DNA of 64,000 nucleotides from Alteromonas halophila (GCF_014651815.1 NZ_BMXP01000004.1:124001-188000); one strand, 5' to 3'. Positions 9,718 through 19,804 are shown, numbered from the stretch's first letter. Program-made: numbers and translations. Notes: generated by a model from the letters alone, not told the origin.

Positions 9718-10836
9718 TTACTGGGCCATTTTTACTGAAATTGCTTCGCCCTTCATCTGTTTTTTCAACATTCTTTTGGTTCTGTCAACGACGTCACCTA
9801 CCAACTGGCCACAGGCAGCATCAATATCATCGCCGCGTGTGCGCCGGATAACAACGGTAAAGCCATATTCCATAAGAACTTTTGCAAACCTGTCCATGCG
9901 GGAGTTACTGGAGCAGGTATAAGGCGAACCTGGGTACGGATTAAACGGAATAAGGTTAATTTTCGACGGCGTGTCTTTAAGTACTTTTGCCAGTTCGTGA
10001 GCCTGTTCCGTGCTGTCATTAATGTGCGACAACATCACGTACTCGACTGTTACCTTGCCCTGATTCGCATTGGATTTCTGCAGGTAGCGGCGCACTCCCG
10101 CAAGGAAATTCTCAATGTTGTATTTTTTATTGATAGGCACAATTTCATCACGCAGTTCATCGTTAGGCGCGTGCAGTGAAATCGCCAGCGCCACATCAAT
10201 CTGATCGCCAAGTTTATCCAGCGCCGGGACTACCCCAGAGGTACTTAACGTCACGCGCCGCTTGGACAGACCAAAGCCGTAATCGTCCAGCATCAGCTCC
10301 ATGGCAGGTACAACGTGTTTCAGGTTAAGCAGGGGTTCGCCCATGCCCATCATGACTACGTTGGTAATGGGGCGCTTACCGGAATCGTTTGACATGCCAA
10401 GGTGGGTTGCCACCCGCCATACCTGGCCAATGATTTCGCTACACGTGAGGTTACGGTTAAAGCCCTGCTGCGCGGTTGAACAGAAGGTACATTCCAGCGC
10501 ACAGCCAACCTGTGATGAAACACATAAGGTGGCGCGATCGCCATCCGGGATCCACACCGTTTCGACTTCCTGACCGCCTTCTAACGTCATCACATACTTG
10601 ATGGTTTCGTCGCTGGCTTGCTGGAAGTAAGCGATTTCCGGCGCCTTGATTTCACAGTTTTCAATCAGATTGGCCCGCAGGTTTTTATTCAGATTAGTCA
10701 TGTCCTCAAAATCGCTGACACCATGGTGATAGATCCATTTCATGACCTGATCGGCCCGAAACGGCTTTTCACCGATCTCTTTGAAGAAGCTGCGTAGCCC
10801 CTCGCGATTGAGATTTAACAAATTTGTTTTTGCCAT
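9718..10836 (-). CDS. rlmN: Dual-specificity RNA methyltransferase RlmN
   Basis: A 372-residue radical-SAM enzyme that makes 2-methyladenosine at A2503 of 23S rRNA and A37 of some tRNAs. The cluster motif CX3CX2C is at residues 112, 116 and 119 ([10 protein letters not shown]), GMGEPLLN is the SAM-binding loop, and the catalytic C-terminal cysteine lies in [11 protein letters not shown]. Starts at ATG 10836; 29 bp separates it from pilW downstream. Confidence 0.97.
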   Translation of the reverse strand: MAKTNLLNLNREGLRSFFKEIGEKPFRADQVMKWIYHHGVSDFEDMTNLNKNLRANLIENCEIKAPEIAYFQQASDETIKYVMTLEGGQEVETVWIPDGDRATLCVSSQVGCALECTFCSTAQQGFNRNLTCSEIIGQVWRVATHLGMSNDSGKRPITNVVMMGMGEPLLNLKHVVPAMELMLDDYGFGLSKRRVTLSTSGVVPALDKLGDQIDVALAISLHAPNDELRDEIVPINKKYNIENFLAGVRRYLQKSNANQGKVTVEYVMLSHINDSTEQAHELAKVLKDTPSKINLIPFNPYPGSPYTCSSNSRMDRFAKVLMEYGFTVVIRRTRGDDIDAACGQLVGDVVDRTKRMLKKQMKGEAISVKMAQ

Positions 10837-11130
10837 AACCGTTAAAACCCTGCCCTGACATTGCGATGTTAGTTTCAGTGCGTCAACTGACGACGAGTCT
10901 GCGTGCCCAATGAGGTACTACGACGCCGATTGTCTGATGGTAGACAATCCCACGCTGCATTTGTTTCATTCCATTGCGCTGGCTCAGCCGAGATGTGGCA
11001 TATCCGAGGGGTCAAACAAGACACCACGTCAGACACGCTGCGTTGTCGCTTTTTGACGAACTGTTCAAAAATTGGGCGCGAAGTTTAGCATATTGTGGCC
11101 CATGACGAAAACAGATTAAGCCCAGACAAC
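10837..11130. other. rlmN upstream region with an inverted repeat
   Basis: No gene is supported in this stretch; the short frames lack ribosome-binding sites and familiar sequence. It contains a perfect 8-bp inverted repeat GATTGTCT / AGACAATC with a 6-base spacer at 10928-10949, about 92 bases upstream of rlmN. This could be an operator or a leader hairpin; nothing else stands out. Confidence 0.35.
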
Positions 11131-11155
11131 AAAAAAGGGGCTTAACGCCCCTTTT
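11131..11155 (-). terminator. Rho-independent terminator of ndk
   Basis: Minus strand reads AAGGGGC, loop GTTAA, GCCCC, then TTTTTTG. It begins about 25 bases after the ndk stop codon. A-tract on the other side may help it work in both directions. Confidence 0.85.
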
Positions 11156-11180
11156 CATTATTCTGTTGTCCCGAGCAATA

Positions 11181-11612
11181 TTAGCGTGTGCGCGGACAGA
11201 TTTCTTCTTCTGAGAAGAAGTACGCAATTTCACGTGCTGCAGACTCTGGTGCGTCAGAGCCGTGTACTGCATTTTCGTCGATCGATTGTGCGTAGTCAGC
11301 ACGCAGTGTACCGGCAGCCGCGTCAGCTGGGTTTGTTGCACCCATGATTTCACGGTTTTTAACGATGGCGCCTTCGCCTTCCAGCACCTGAACCATTACC
11401 GGGCCAGATGTCATGAAGTCAACCAGTGCACCAAAGAAAGGACGCTCTTTGTGCTCGGCATAGAAACCTTCTGCCTGTTCTTTGCTCATGTGGATCATTT
11501 TTGATGCAACAATGCGCAGACCTGCAGTTTCAAAACGGTTGTAGATTGCACCAATCACGTTTTTAGCTACCGCGTCAGGCTTGATAATCGAAAAAGTACG
11601 CTCTAGCGCCAT
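11181..11612 (-). CDS. ndk: Nucleoside diphosphate kinase
   Basis: A 143-residue enzyme that balances nucleoside triphosphate pools through a phosphohistidine intermediate. The N-terminus [14 protein letters not shown] and the active-site histidine at residue 117 within NAVHGSD are intact, and the length is the family standard. ATG 11612 with GGAG nine bases upstream is chosen; an upstream ATG five codons earlier overlaps that ribosome-binding site. Single-gene unit with its own terminator. Confidence 0.97.
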   Translation of the reverse strand: MALERTFSIIKPDAVAKNVIGAIYNRFETAGLRIVASKMIHMSKEQAEGFYAEHKERPFFGALVDFMTSGPVMVQVLEGEGAIVKNREIMGATNPADAAAGTLRADYAQSIDENAVHGSDAPESAAREIAYFFSEEEICPRTR

Positions 11613-11656
11613 CTTTTCTGTCTCCATTAAAAGTCTTTAAAAATTTTTGGCCGCGA

Positions 11657-11662
11657 ATTATA
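11657..11662 (-). promoter_or_regulatory. -10 element of a likely ndk promoter
   Basis: Perfect TATAAT on the minus strand, about 45 bases before the ndk ATG. No good -35 is seen, so the promoter assignment is tentative. Confidence 0.45.
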
Positions 11663-11672
11663 GGCAATTCTG

Positions 11673-11691
11673 CGTGTCTTGACCAGACACG
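11673..11691 (-). terminator. Hairpin at the end of the suf operon
   Basis: CGTGTCT / AGACACG with a 5-base loop between sufE and the ndk promoter. No T run follows, so it may be a weak terminator or a 3' stabilising hairpin. Confidence 0.3.
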
Positions 11692-11764
11692 ATTACATCC
11701 AGATAGAAACCGGCCTGTTACACGTCAGCCTAGCACGCACTGCATGAAGGCTTTATGACAGTAT

Positions 11765-12172
11765 TTATGCGGCCTGCGCCATGCCTTTTATCTTCGCAAC
11801 GATGGCGCGCAACCCGTTCCCACGGGTCGGTGTTATATGATTTTCTAAATCCAGTTCAGTAAAATAGCCGTCAATGTCAAAATCAAGGATGGCCTGCGCT
11901 GATTTATCGTTATAGGCGGCAAGCACCAGTGCAAGTAACCCCTGCACGATAACCGCGTCACTGTCGACCTCAAACTGAAAGCGTCCATCCTGCTGATTGG
12001 CAATAAGCCAGACATTGCTTTGACAGCCTTTCACCAGCCGCTCCGGAGTACGTTCGGTTTCAGGCAGCCCCGGTAAGTGTTTACCTAAATCAATAATATA
12101 CTGATAGCGCTGTTCCCAGTCATCGAAAAACGCCAGGTCATCTATAATTTCGTCAGTACCAGGTAGTTGCAT
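11765..12172 (-). CDS. sufE: Cysteine desulfuration protein SufE
   Basis: A 135-residue sulfur carrier that takes persulfide sulfur from SufS and passes it to SufB. The acceptor cysteine is at residue 50 in VKGCQSNVW, the family motif. It is the last gene of sufBCDSATE, 21 bp after sufT, with start ATG 12172. Length and sequence are normal. Confidence 0.95.
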   Translation of the reverse strand: MQLPGTDEIIDDLAFFDDWEQRYQYIIDLGKHLPGLPETERTPERLVKGCQSNVWLIANQQDGRFQFEVDSDAVIVQGLLALVLAAYNDKSAQAILDFDIDGYFTELDLENHITPTRGNGLRAIVAKIKGMAQAA

Positions 12173-12193
12173 TATTCGCTATTTCACCTTTAT

Positions 12194-12727
12194 CTAGAAA
12201 AACAGTCCCGCTTCGAGTTGAGCTTCTTCGCTCATCATGTCTCTGGACCATGGCGGATCGAAGACCAGATCGACGTTCACCTGATTTACATGCGGCACCA
12301 TGGCGACACGAACCTCAACATCGCCTACCAACACCGGGCCCATGCCACAGCCAGGAGCGGTTAGGGTCATATCAATATCGACAACACCACTTTCCTGGTT
12401 AATATCGACCTTGTAAATAAGTCCCAGTGATACCAGATTGATCGGAATTTCCGGATCATAAATGGTTTCCAGTGCCTCCCAGACCTGCTTCTCATCTACC
12501 TGCCCGTTGTCCGGCGGCGTAAATGTCAGCGTTTTCGGTTTGCGGCCAATTGCATCGGCATCCGTACCATCAATGCGGTACATATTACCCCGCCAGGTGA
12601 TCGTATAGTTGCCACCGAGCTCCTGCGTAATATTGACAAACTCACCGACTGGAATTGTGGCCGGATTACCGGCCGGGACCAGGCGCGCTTTACATTCGCG
12701 CTCGGTCACTACCATATTCTGCTTCAT
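12194..12727 (-). CDS. sufT: Fe-S assembly protein SufT (MIP18/DUF59 family)
   Basis: A 177-residue protein with the DUF59/MIP18 core in its C-terminal half (VWEALETIYDPEIPINLVSLGLIYKV ... LTAPGCGMGP, with the conserved D-P and a C-G-M). SufT family members help Fe-S cluster maturation, particularly under high demand. An N-terminal extension of about 75 residues precedes the core, as in the sufT type rather than short PaaD-like proteins. ATG 12727 or the second ATG four codons later could be the start. Lies between sufA and sufE. Confidence 0.9.
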   Translation of the reverse strand: MKQNMVVTERECKARLVPAGNPATIPVGEFVNITQELGGNYTITWRGNMYRIDGTDADAIGRKPKTLTFTPPDNGQVDEKQVWEALETIYDPEIPINLVSLGLIYKVDINQESGVVDIDMTLTAPGCGMGPVLVGDVEVRVAMVPHVNQVNVDLVFDPPWSRDMMSEEAQLEAGLFF

Positions 12728-12738
12728 GGGTGCGGGGA

Positions 12739-13095
12739 TTATCCTATGTTAAAGCTTTCACCGCAGCCGCACTCGTCGACTACGTTAGGATTATTGTATT
12801 TGATGATACCGTTTACGCCTTCCTGAACGAAGTCAATTTCCGTGTTGCGTATCAGGTCGCAGGCATTGGCTGCCACGGCGACTTTCAGCTGCGGGGATAC
12901 CTCGACAACTTCATCATCGTCGTGCGGGGCATCAGCGAAATCCAGCACATACGCGTAGCCGGTACAGCCACTTACCTTGGTCGACAAACGAATAACTGCA
13001 CCAGGACGGTCTTTGAGTTTTTTCTCAAAGTGGCGAACTGCCGGTTCTGTCAGACTGACCAGTTGCGTACTGGGAACAAAGGTTTCAACACTCAT
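12739..13095 (-). CDS. sufA: Fe-S cluster assembly A-type carrier SufA
   Basis: A 118-residue A-type carrier that receives clusters from SufBCD and delivers them to apoproteins. The three conserved cysteines are present: one in SGCTGYAY and two in the C-terminal CGCGESF. ATG 13095 is 8 bp after sufS, indicating co-transcription. Confidence 0.94.
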   Translation of the reverse strand: MSVETFVPSTQLVSLTEPAVRHFEKKLKDRPGAVIRLSTKVSGCTGYAYVLDFADAPHDDDEVVEVSPQLKVAVAANACDLIRNTEIDFVQEGVNGIIKYNNPNVVDECGCGESFNIG

Positions 13096-13103
13096 GTCAC
13101 CTC

Positions 13104-14321
13104 CTAGGCCAACATCATTTTGGCTTTATTCAGCGCTTTAAATAATACGTCCACTTCTTCGGTGGTGTTGTACACCGAGAACGACGCCCGCGCTGTACCC
13201 GGGATCCCGAGTCGTTTCATTAAAGGTTGCGCGCAATTATCGCCTGTGCGGATTGCGACACCCTGTTTGTCCAGGATAAAGCCGATATCTGCCGGGTGCG
13301 CGCCTTCCAGCAGAAAGCTCATGACACCGATTTTATCCGGTGCTGTACCAATCAGCCGCATGCCGTCTACCGCATTTGCCTGTTCTGTGGCGTAGCGAAG
13401 CAGGTGCTGCTCATGGGCCTGCACATCACTGATATTCAGTGTGCTAAACCAGTCAACTGCCGCCCCTAAGCCAATTGCCCCGGCGATATTTGGCGTACCG
13501 GCTTCCAGACGGTTAGGCAATGCACCCCAGGTGGCTTCGTGATAGCTCACGTCCTGGATCATTTCGCCGCCCGTTTGCCATACCGGCCAGTCTTCGAGCA
13601 CTGTTTTACGTCCCCACAGCACACCGATGCCCGTAGGGCCAAACAGTTTATGACCGGAAAAGGCATAAAAATCACAGCCAATATCGCTGACATCGACATT
13701 GCCGTGTGCGATTCCCTGTGCGCCATCAATCAGCACCAGTGCGCCTTTTTCTTTGGCTCGCGCGGTCAGGGCTTTCACCGGATTGACCGTGCCCAGCGCA
13801 TTGGAGACGTGCGGCATAGCCACCATACGGGTTTTATCACTGAGCAACTGTAGAAATGCGTCTGTGTCCAGCTCACCTGAATCAAAGATTGGCGCCACAT
13901 TTAAGGTTGCGCCTGAACGGCGACACGCCTGCTGCCAGGTGACCAGGTTTGCATGATGCTCAAGTTCAGTCACCAGCACTTCATCACCTTCGCGCAGCAA
14001 TTGGGCCAGCCCATTAGCCACAATATTAATGGCTTCGGTTGTGCCGCTGGTCCAGATAACCTCTTCACGGTACGCCGCATTGATGAACCGTGCGACACTG
14101 TCGCGGGCATGCTCGTAGCGCCGCGTTGCTTCGTCCGACAGCTGATGTGCACCGCGGTGTACATTGGCATTACACTGGGTATAAAAGTCCACCAGCGCAT
14201 CGATGACTACCTGTGGTTTCTGCGTGGTCGCCGCATTGTCCAGATACACCAGTGGATTATTGCCTACCCGGCGATGCAAAATCGGGAACTGTTCACGTAG
14301 CGCCGCAACATCCAGGCTCAT
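13104..14321 (-). CDS. sufS: Cysteine desulfurase SufS (group II)
   Basis: A 405-residue PLP enzyme that mobilises sulfur from cysteine for the SUF scaffold. The PLP lysine is in FSGHKLFGPTG, and the short active-site loop typical of group II enzymes ends in RTGDNCAQPLM. It adjoins sufD directly: the sufD stop immediately follows the sufS start on the map. A second desulfurase, iscS, is encoded just upstream of the operon. Confidence 0.96.
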   Translation of the reverse strand: MSLDVAALREQFPILHRRVGNNPLVYLDNAATTQKPQVVIDALVDFYTQCNANVHRGAHQLSDEATRRYEHARDSVARFINAAYREEVIWTSGTTEAINIVANGLAQLLREGDEVLVTELEHHANLVTWQQACRRSGATLNVAPIFDSGELDTDAFLQLLSDKTRMVAMPHVSNALGTVNPVKALTARAKEKGALVLIDGAQGIAHGNVDVSDIGCDFYAFSGHKLFGPTGIGVLWGRKTVLEDWPVWQTGGEMIQDVSYHEATWGALPNRLEAGTPNIAGAIGLGAAVDWFSTLNISDVQAHEQHLLRYATEQANAVDGMRLIGTAPDKIGVMSFLLEGAHPADIGFILDKQGVAIRTGDNCAQPLMKRLGIPGTARASFSVYNTTEEVDVLFKALNKAKMMLA

Positions 14322-15581
14322 CTATTTAACCTCCATGCTCACAAAGCGTTCGCTTAACAGCGGCAGCAACCACTCGCGCAGTGCTTCATTCGGCATCGCT
14401 GTCACCAGTTCCTGAATGAAGCCAAAGTTCAGCATTACCAGCGCTTTTGAGCGCGAAATACCGCGCGTTAGCAGGTAGTACAACGCTTCTTCTTCAATTT
14501 CTGCCACCGTTGCACCGTGCGCACACTGAACATCATCGGCATATATCTCCAGCTCGGGCTTGGTATTCACCAGTGCCCGGCGTGACAACAGCAAATTACG
14601 GTTATTCAGCTCAGCCAGCGTCTTCTGCGCATCGCGATGAATATGAATACGGCCATTGAATACGGCCCGGGCACGATCACCAACAATACCCCGGGCATTT
14701 TCTTCGGTAGTACCATTTGGCACAGCATGCTCAATGGTGCTGTGCAGATCGAACAACTCGCCTTCTGACAGCAGATAAATCGCATTCATTTTGGCCCTGG
14801 CATGCTCGCCGGCATGGTGAATATCTACATCCAGGCGCGACAATTCGCTGCCATACCCCACCATGGTGCTGTTTAATCGTGACGACTCACCCAGCCGGAA
14901 GTGGCAACCACCAACCTGTTTGGCATCGCCGGTAAACATGGCAAAACGATAATGCTCGAGTCGGGCCTGTGCGCCGATATCGTACTCGGCAAACGCTGTA
15001 GTGAAGCTGTCGACAGTACCTGTACCCTGTTCGATCACACACGCCCTGGCTCTGTCACCCAGACGCACCACCACTCGCGTGTGCGCGTCGGCATTCGACG
15101 CCGCCAGATTGACAATGCGCACCGGCGTATCGATGACGGCGTCGTCTTCAACATCAATAAACACACCGTGCTGACAAATGGCATCATTCACCAGCCCGAA
15201 TACATGGCGACGCGGTTTAACCTGCCCGTATATCCCGGCAATGGCTTGCTGCTGCGCGTCACTGGCATCGCTTAACGTCGTCAGCGTCATACCTGCGGGT
15301 ACGTCCAATGCGCTGGTATCGGTGACCAGTTTACCGTCGACAAAAACCAGCTCGATGGCATTGAGATTGTCAATGGCCGGTACCTGATAGTCCGGCACAT
15401 CATCGCTGTGACTGACATCACGCTTTTGTACACTTGTCAGTGGTGTAAACCGCCACGCTTCATTGCGGCGGCCGGGCCAGCCATCCTGCTTTAATTGGGT
15501 TAAGGCCTGCTGACGCACAGGCGCCAGATAGTCATTTACCTGTTGCGCCTCGCCAATGACCTGTTCTAGCCATTGACTCAT
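14322..15581 (-). CDS. sufD: Fe-S scaffold subunit SufD
   Basis: A 419-residue paralogue of SufB that forms the SufBC2D scaffold. Hallmarks are the right-handed beta-helix region and ...LEIYADDVQCAHGATVAEIEEEALYYL..., which carries the conserved CAHGATV near the C-terminus (broken here into shorter motifs: DVQCAHGATV and LYYLLTRGI). The start ATG 15581 overlaps the sufC stop by 4 bp, a coupled arrangement. Confidence 0.95.
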   Translation of the reverse strand: MSQWLEQVIGEAQQVNDYLAPVRQQALTQLKQDGWPGRRNEAWRFTPLTSVQKRDVSHSDDVPDYQVPAIDNLNAIELVFVDGKLVTDTSALDVPAGMTLTTLSDASDAQQQAIAGIYGQVKPRRHVFGLVNDAICQHGVFIDVEDDAVIDTPVRIVNLAASNADAHTRVVVRLGDRARACVIEQGTGTVDSFTTAFAEYDIGAQARLEHYRFAMFTGDAKQVGGCHFRLGESSRLNSTMVGYGSELSRLDVDIHHAGEHARAKMNAIYLLSEGELFDLHSTIEHAVPNGTTEENARGIVGDRARAVFNGRIHIHRDAQKTLAELNNRNLLLSRRALVNTKPELEIYADDVQCAHGATVAEIEEEALYYLLTRGISRSKALVMLNFGFIQELVTAMPNEALREWLLPLLSERFVSMEVK

Positions 15582-16339
15582 GCTTCTGCCTCCTCAAAGG
15601 CTTTACCGAGAAATGCATAGCCTTCTTTTTCTACCTGCTGGGCCAGTGACGCATCACCGCTTTTCACAATTTTGCCATTGGCAAGAATGTGTACAAAGTC
15701 AGGCTTGATGTAGTCCAGCAAGCGCTGGTAGTGCGTCACAACAATAAAGCTGCGCTTACCGTCACGCTGGCTGTTTACGCCATCAGCAACGACCTGCAGG
15801 GCATCGATATCAAGGCCGGAATCTGACTCATCAAGAATACAAAGCTTCGGCTCAAGCAAAATCATCTGCATAATTTCGTTGCGTTTTTTCTCGCCACCGG
15901 AGAAACCTTCGTTGACCCCGCGCTTGAGGAAGTCAGCAGGCAGCTGCACCTGTTTACAGGCCGCTTTGGCTTTCTTTAAAAACTCCGCGGCTGACAGCGG
16001 CTCTTCGCCACGCTGTTCACGAATCGCATTAACCGATTCTTTCATAAATTCCATGTTGCTCACGCCCGGAATTTCTACCGGGTACTGGAATGCCAGGAAA
16101 AGGCCTGCGCTGGCGCGCTCTTCCACTTCCATGTCCAGCAGATCCTGCTCTTCAAATTTCACATCACCGCCGGTTACCTCGTAGCCATCGCGTCCGGACA
16201 GCACGTAACCCAGGGTACTTTTGCCGGCCCCGTTCGGACCCATGATGGCGTGTACTTCCCCCGGATTGATTTCCAGGTCCACCCCGTTAAGGATAGATTT
16301 TTCTTCCACGCTGGCATGTAAATCACTGATCTTAAGCAT
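15578..16339 (-). CDS. sufC: SUF system ATPase SufC
   Basis: A 253-residue ABC-type ATPase that powers the SufBCD scaffold. Walker A is GPNGAGKST (about residues 34-42), the signature is FSGGEKKRNEI, and Walker B with D-loop is LCILDESDSGLDIDAL, the SufC form in which DESDSGLD replaces the usual DEPTSALD. It lies between sufB (3-bp gap) and sufD (4-bp overlap). Confidence 0.97.
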   Translation of the reverse strand: MLKISDLHASVEEKSILNGVDLEINPGEVHAIMGPNGAGKSTLGYVLSGRDGYEVTGGDVKFEEQDLLDMEVEERASAGLFLAFQYPVEIPGVSNMEFMKESVNAIREQRGEEPLSAAEFLKKAKAACKQVQLPADFLKRGVNEGFSGGEKKRNEIMQMILLEPKLCILDESDSGLDIDALQVVADGVNSQRDGKRSFIVVTHYQRLLDYIKPDFVHILANGKIVKSGDASLAQQVEKEGYAFLGKAFEEAEA

Positions 16340-16342
16340 TAA

Positions 16343-17779
16343 TTACCCCACTGAACCTTCAAGACTAATTTCGAGCAGCTTCCCGGCTTCCACCGCGAAC
16401 TCCATCGGCAGCTCTTTAAATACTTCCTTACAGAAACCGTTGACGATCATAGACACCGCTTTTTCAGGGTCCAGACCACGCTGCTGACATAAGAACAACT
16501 GCTCATCACTGACTTTTGACGTGGTAGCTTCGTGCTCTACGATGGCAGACGGATTTCGGCTTTCAATGTAAGGGAATGTGTGTGCACCGCACTCATCGCC
16601 GATAAGCAGCGAATCACATTCGGTAAAATTACGTGCGCCGTCAGCTTTCGGGCCCATTTTGACCAGCCCACGATACGCATTGTTACTTCTGCCCGCTGAT
16701 ATCCCTTTGGAGATAATGGTCGAGCGGGTATTTTTACCCAGGTGAATCATCTTGGTACCGGTATCGGCTTGCTGACGTCCCCGGGTAAGGGCCACGGAGT
16801 AAAACTCACCGACGCTGTTGTCCCCTTTGAGTACACAGCTTGGATATTTCCAGGTGACTGCTGACCCGGTTTCCACCTGTGTCCAGGATATCTTGGCATT
16901 GGTATGGCAAAGACCGCGCTTCGTCACAAAGTTGTAAATGCCCCCCTTGCCGTCTTCGTCGCCCGGATACCAGTTCTGCACGGTTGAATACTTGATGCTG
17001 GCATCGTCTTTCGCCACCAGCTCAACCACGGCTGCGTGTAACTGGTTTTCATCGCGCTGCGGCGCCGTACAGCCTTCTAAGTAGCTAACGTAGCTGCCTT
17101 CTTCGGCAACAATCAGCGTACGTTCGAACTGACCGGTGTTCATTTCATTAATTCTGAAATACGTCGACAGTTCCATTGGGCAGCGTACGCCTTTGGGAAT
17201 ATAAACAAATGAACCGTCGGTAAACACAGCACTGTTAAGCGCCGCGAAGTAGTTGTCGGTGCGCGGCACCACTGAACCTATGTGCTTTTTCACCAGCTCA
17301 GGGTATTTATGTACTGCTTCAGAGATTGGGCAGAAGATGACCCCGGCTTCTTCCAGCTTTTCCCGGAAGGTCGTGACCACCGACACAGAATCAAACACCG
17401 CATCGACGGCTACCCCGGCCAGCATTTCCTGCTCATGCAGCGGAATACCCAGTTTTTCGTAAGTACGCAGCAACTCCGGATCGACTTCATCTAGTGATTT
17501 CGGTTTGTCTTTCATACTCTTAGGCGCTGAATAATAAGATATCGCCTGATAGTCGATCTTCGGATAATCAACATGCGCCCAATCAGGCTCTTCCATTTCA
17601 AGCCAGGCATGATAAGCCTTCAGACGCCAGTCCAGCATCCATTCAGGCTCGCCTTTCATTTCAGAAATACGGCGAATAACCGATTCGTCCAGGCCGCTTT
17701 CAAAGGTCTCGGACTCGATTTCTGAATAAAAACCGGCCTCGTACTTTCTTTCTAATGCCTGTTCGATCTGTTCACTCAT
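16343..17779 (-). CDS. sufB: Fe-S scaffold subunit SufB
   Basis: A 478-residue main scaffold subunit where the nascent cluster assembles. Recognisable parts include the N-terminal [23 protein letters not shown] region, [32 protein letters not shown] and the C-terminal [20 protein letters not shown], with the conserved cysteine in EGCTAP. First gene of the sufBCDSATE transcript, preceded by a leader of about 150 bases and an IscR-type operator. Confidence 0.97.
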   Translation of the reverse strand: MSEQIEQALERKYEAGFYSEIESETFESGLDESVIRRISEMKGEPEWMLDWRLKAYHAWLEMEEPDWAHVDYPKIDYQAISYYSAPKSMKDKPKSLDEVDPELLRTYEKLGIPLHEQEMLAGVAVDAVFDSVSVVTTFREKLEEAGVIFCPISEAVHKYPELVKKHIGSVVPRTDNYFAALNSAVFTDGSFVYIPKGVRCPMELSTYFRINEMNTGQFERTLIVAEEGSYVSYLEGCTAPQRDENQLHAAVVELVAKDDASIKYSTVQNWYPGDEDGKGGIYNFVTKRGLCHTNAKISWTQVETGSAVTWKYPSCVLKGDNSVGEFYSVALTRGRQQADTGTKMIHLGKNTRSTIISKGISAGRSNNAYRGLVKMGPKADGARNFTECDSLLIGDECGAHTFPYIESRNPSAIVEHEATTSKVSDEQLFLCQQRGLDPEKAVSMIVNGFCKEVFKELPMEFAVEAGKLLEISLEGSVG

Positions 17780-18081
17780 GTTTGGATCTCACTTATTTGC
17801 CTGTCATTGCTGTGCCCCGCGTGCCGGGCCTGTACGGTCTTGCCCGACATGTGCTAAGCGGCACTTGTATCTGGTCTTGAACACCTGCTTAGCAGGAACA
17901 CAGCATTTTAATACGCTAATTTTATAATACCTGACTAAATCACTCAAGAATTAGTCAGGTAACGGTGAGGCGGGGTTAAAACACCGAACTTAATTTGTCG
18001 ACTGGTTTTGCCAGTCTGCTGGCATCACCTGACCCGGATTTTGGCGAGCGCGATCATGCCGCAAAGCCCCGCAATATGCAA
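17780..18081. other. sufB leader and iscS-sufB intergenic region
   Basis: A 302-bp gene-free stretch. It contains the predicted sufB promoter and operator (17921-17961), two short hairpins in the predicted leader (GTGC/GCAC near 17851-17864 and CCTGC/GCAGG at 17884-17896) and a GACTGG/CCAGTC hairpin at 18000-18016 after iscS. I see no open frame or RNA family in it. Confidence 0.5.
17921..17961 (-). promoter_or_regulatory. Predicted sufB promoter overlapped by an IscR type-1-like operator
   Basis: The 25-mer at 17927-17951 matches the E. coli type-1 IscR consensus at 23 of 25 positions by hand count (left half ATACCTGACTA, spacer AAT, right half CACTCAAGAAT). The left half also recurs as a perfect inverted repeat, TACCTGACTAA / TTAGTCAGGTA, at 17928-17938 and 17951-17961. 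On the minus strand TTGAGT (17942-17947) and TATAAA (17921-17926) form a plausible promoter inside the site, so holo-IscR binding would block it. Confidence 0.65.
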
Positions 18082-19251
18082 TTAGCGGTTTGCCTCTCGC
18101 AACCGGGTCACTACACTGGTCACTTTTTCAATAACATAATCAATATCGTCATTGCCGGTAAAACGCCCAACGCTGAATCGCAGACCCGCGTGCGCCAGTT
18201 CATCATTTCGCCCAATGGCTTTTAACACATAGGACGGCTCCATACTCGCAGAGGTGCAGGCGGACCCCGACGACACCGCGATATCGTTAAGCCCCATGAT
18301 CAGGCTTTCGCCGTCGACACCGCCAAAACTTACATTCAGGATCCCGGCGACACGGGCGCTGTCGTGGCCGTTGTGATAAACATCATCCAGCTCTGATATA
18401 CCTGCCCACAGCCGCTCACGCAGTGCGGTAAGCCGCTGTGCTTCTTCCGCCTGCTCTGCCTGGGCAATAGCAAACGCTTCGCCCATACCAACAATCTGGT
18501 GGGTGGCCAGCGTTCCTGAACGCATACCCCGCTCGTGTCCGCCGCCGTGAATTTGCGCGGCAAGACGAATTTTCGGCCGACGACGCACGTATAACGCACC
18601 AATGCCTTTCGGCCCATATAGCTTATGCGCAGAAAACGACATTAAATCAACCGGCAAAGACGTGATATCAATCGGTAACTTGCCCGCACTTTGCGCGGCA
18701 TCGACATGAAACAGCACGCCCTTCTCACGGCACAATTCGCCAATAGCATCTATATCCTGAGTAACACCCAGCTCGTTGTTTACGTGCATGACGCTGACCA
18801 GCACAGTGTTATTTTTAAGCGCATCGTTGACCTGTGACGGATCAATACGGCCATGACTGTCAACCGACAAATAGGTCACCTCACAGCCTCGTGCAGCCAG
18901 CGCCGCGCAGGTATCCAGCACGGCTTTATGCTCGGTTTCAACCGTAATGATATGGTTACCTTTATCGGCATAACCTTCAGCTACCCCTTTAATCGCAAGG
19001 TTGTTAGCCTCAGTCGCGCCGGAAGTAAACACAATTTCGCGTGGATCGGCATTAATCAGGTCAGCGATCTGGTTGCGCGCCACATCCACGGCTTCTTCAG
19101 CCATCCAGCCAAAGCGATAGCTGCGCGATGCCGGGTTGCCAAAGTTACCGTCAAGCGTTAAACAGGCAGCCATTTTCTCGGCGACCCGTGGATCCACCGG
19201 TGTCGTCGCGGCATAATCAAGATAAATAGGCGTGTTTGGATTGGTCATCAT
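18082..19251 (-). CDS. iscS: Cysteine desulfurase, IscS/NifS type (group I)
   Basis: A 389-residue PLP-dependent desulfurase. N-terminal [19 protein letters not shown] lysine in [16 protein letters not shown], and the long mobile active-site loop [17 protein letters not shown] mark group I (IscS-like) enzymes. It lies directly after iscR (4-bp gap) but is followed by SUF genes rather than iscU. It may serve tRNA thiolation and general sulfur transfer, while SufS/SufE supply the scaffold. Two ATGs in tandem open the gene. Confidence 0.93.
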   Translation of the reverse strand: MMTNPNTPIYLDYAATTPVDPRVAEKMAACLTLDGNFGNPASRSYRFGWMAEEAVDVARNQIADLINADPREIVFTSGATEANNLAIKGVAEGYADKGNHIITVETEHKAVLDTCAALAARGCEVTYLSVDSHGRIDPSQVNDALKNNTVLVSVMHVNNELGVTQDIDAIGELCREKGVLFHVDAAQSAGKLPIDITSLPVDLMSFSAHKLYGPKGIGALYVRRRPKIRLAAQIHGGGHERGMRSGTLATHQIVGMGEAFAIAQAEQAEEAQRLTALRERLWAGISELDDVYHNGHDSARVAGILNVSFGGVDGESLIMGLNDIAVSSGSACTSASMEPSYVLKAIGRNDELAHAGLRFSVGRFTGNDDIDYVIEKVTSVVTRLREANR

Positions 19252-19255
19252 TGGA

Positions 19256-19741
19256 CTAAAGCTGAATACTCACTTCGATATCATTGGACACCTGACCAAG
19301 CGACTGTGATTTGTCCTGCCGACCCGCTACTTCGCGTACATCGCGTTTGGCCATTAACTCACCAAGGGTAATAGAGTCCAGAAATACGCTAATCCGGTCG
19401 CTTAAATCTTCCCACAGACTGTGTGTCAGGCAGCGCTCTCCGCCCTGACAATCTGACTGACCATGACAGCGCGTGGCATCAACCGACTCATCGACGGCCC
19501 GGATCACTGCGCCAATGGCAATATCATCAGCATGGCGGCCAAGTTTGTAGCCACCACCAGGCCCACGCACGCTGTCCACCAGCTTTTCTCTGCGCAGGCG
19601 CGAAAATAACTGTTCCAGATAAGAGAGAGATATTTCCTGTCGCTCGGAAATATCGGCCAGCGGCACCGGCCCTCGGGTCGAATGAAGCGCCACATCCAGC
19701 ATCGCGGTAACTGCGTAGCGCCCTTTTGAGGTTAATTTCAT
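19256..19741 (-). CDS. iscR: Rrf2-family Fe-S regulator IscR
   Basis: A 161-residue repressor/activator sensing Fe-S status. The winged helix spans about residues 1-80 ([40 protein letters not shown]). The [2Fe-2S] ligand cysteines are at 92, 98 and 104 ([14 protein letters not shown]), followed by LTHSLW. Its own promoter is overlapped by a type-1-like site (autorepression). It opens the minus-strand iron-sulfur locus. A decayed copy of its promoter and first codons lies 1.8 kb upstream at 21520-21634. Confidence 0.96.
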   Translation of the reverse strand: MKLTSKGRYAVTAMLDVALHSTRGPVPLADISERQEISLSYLEQLFSRLRREKLVDSVRGPGGGYKLGRHADDIAIGAVIRAVDESVDATRCHGQSDCQGGERCLTHSLWEDLSDRISVFLDSITLGELMAKRDVREVAGRQDKSQSLGQVSNDIEVSIQL

Positions 19742-19771
19742 GGTATCCCCCTACCTGATAATTCCCCGGAA

Positions 19772-19804
19772 ATTGTTCCATAACCTAGTAAAATGGTCAA
19801 GTAT
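19772..19804 (-). promoter_or_regulatory. Predicted iscR promoter with IscR type-1-like site
   Basis: Minus strand TTGACC (19795-19800), 17-base spacer, AACAAT (19772-19777). The 25-mer at 19780-19804 (ATACTTGACC ... AGGTTAT) matches the type-1 IscR consensus at 20 of 25 positions and covers the -35, as in E. coli iscR. Confidence 0.6.

Noticed and set aside
10903..11088. 61-codon plus-strand frame in the rlmN-ndk gap
   Set aside because: No ribosome-binding site and a composition unlike a protein; overlaps the inverted repeat.
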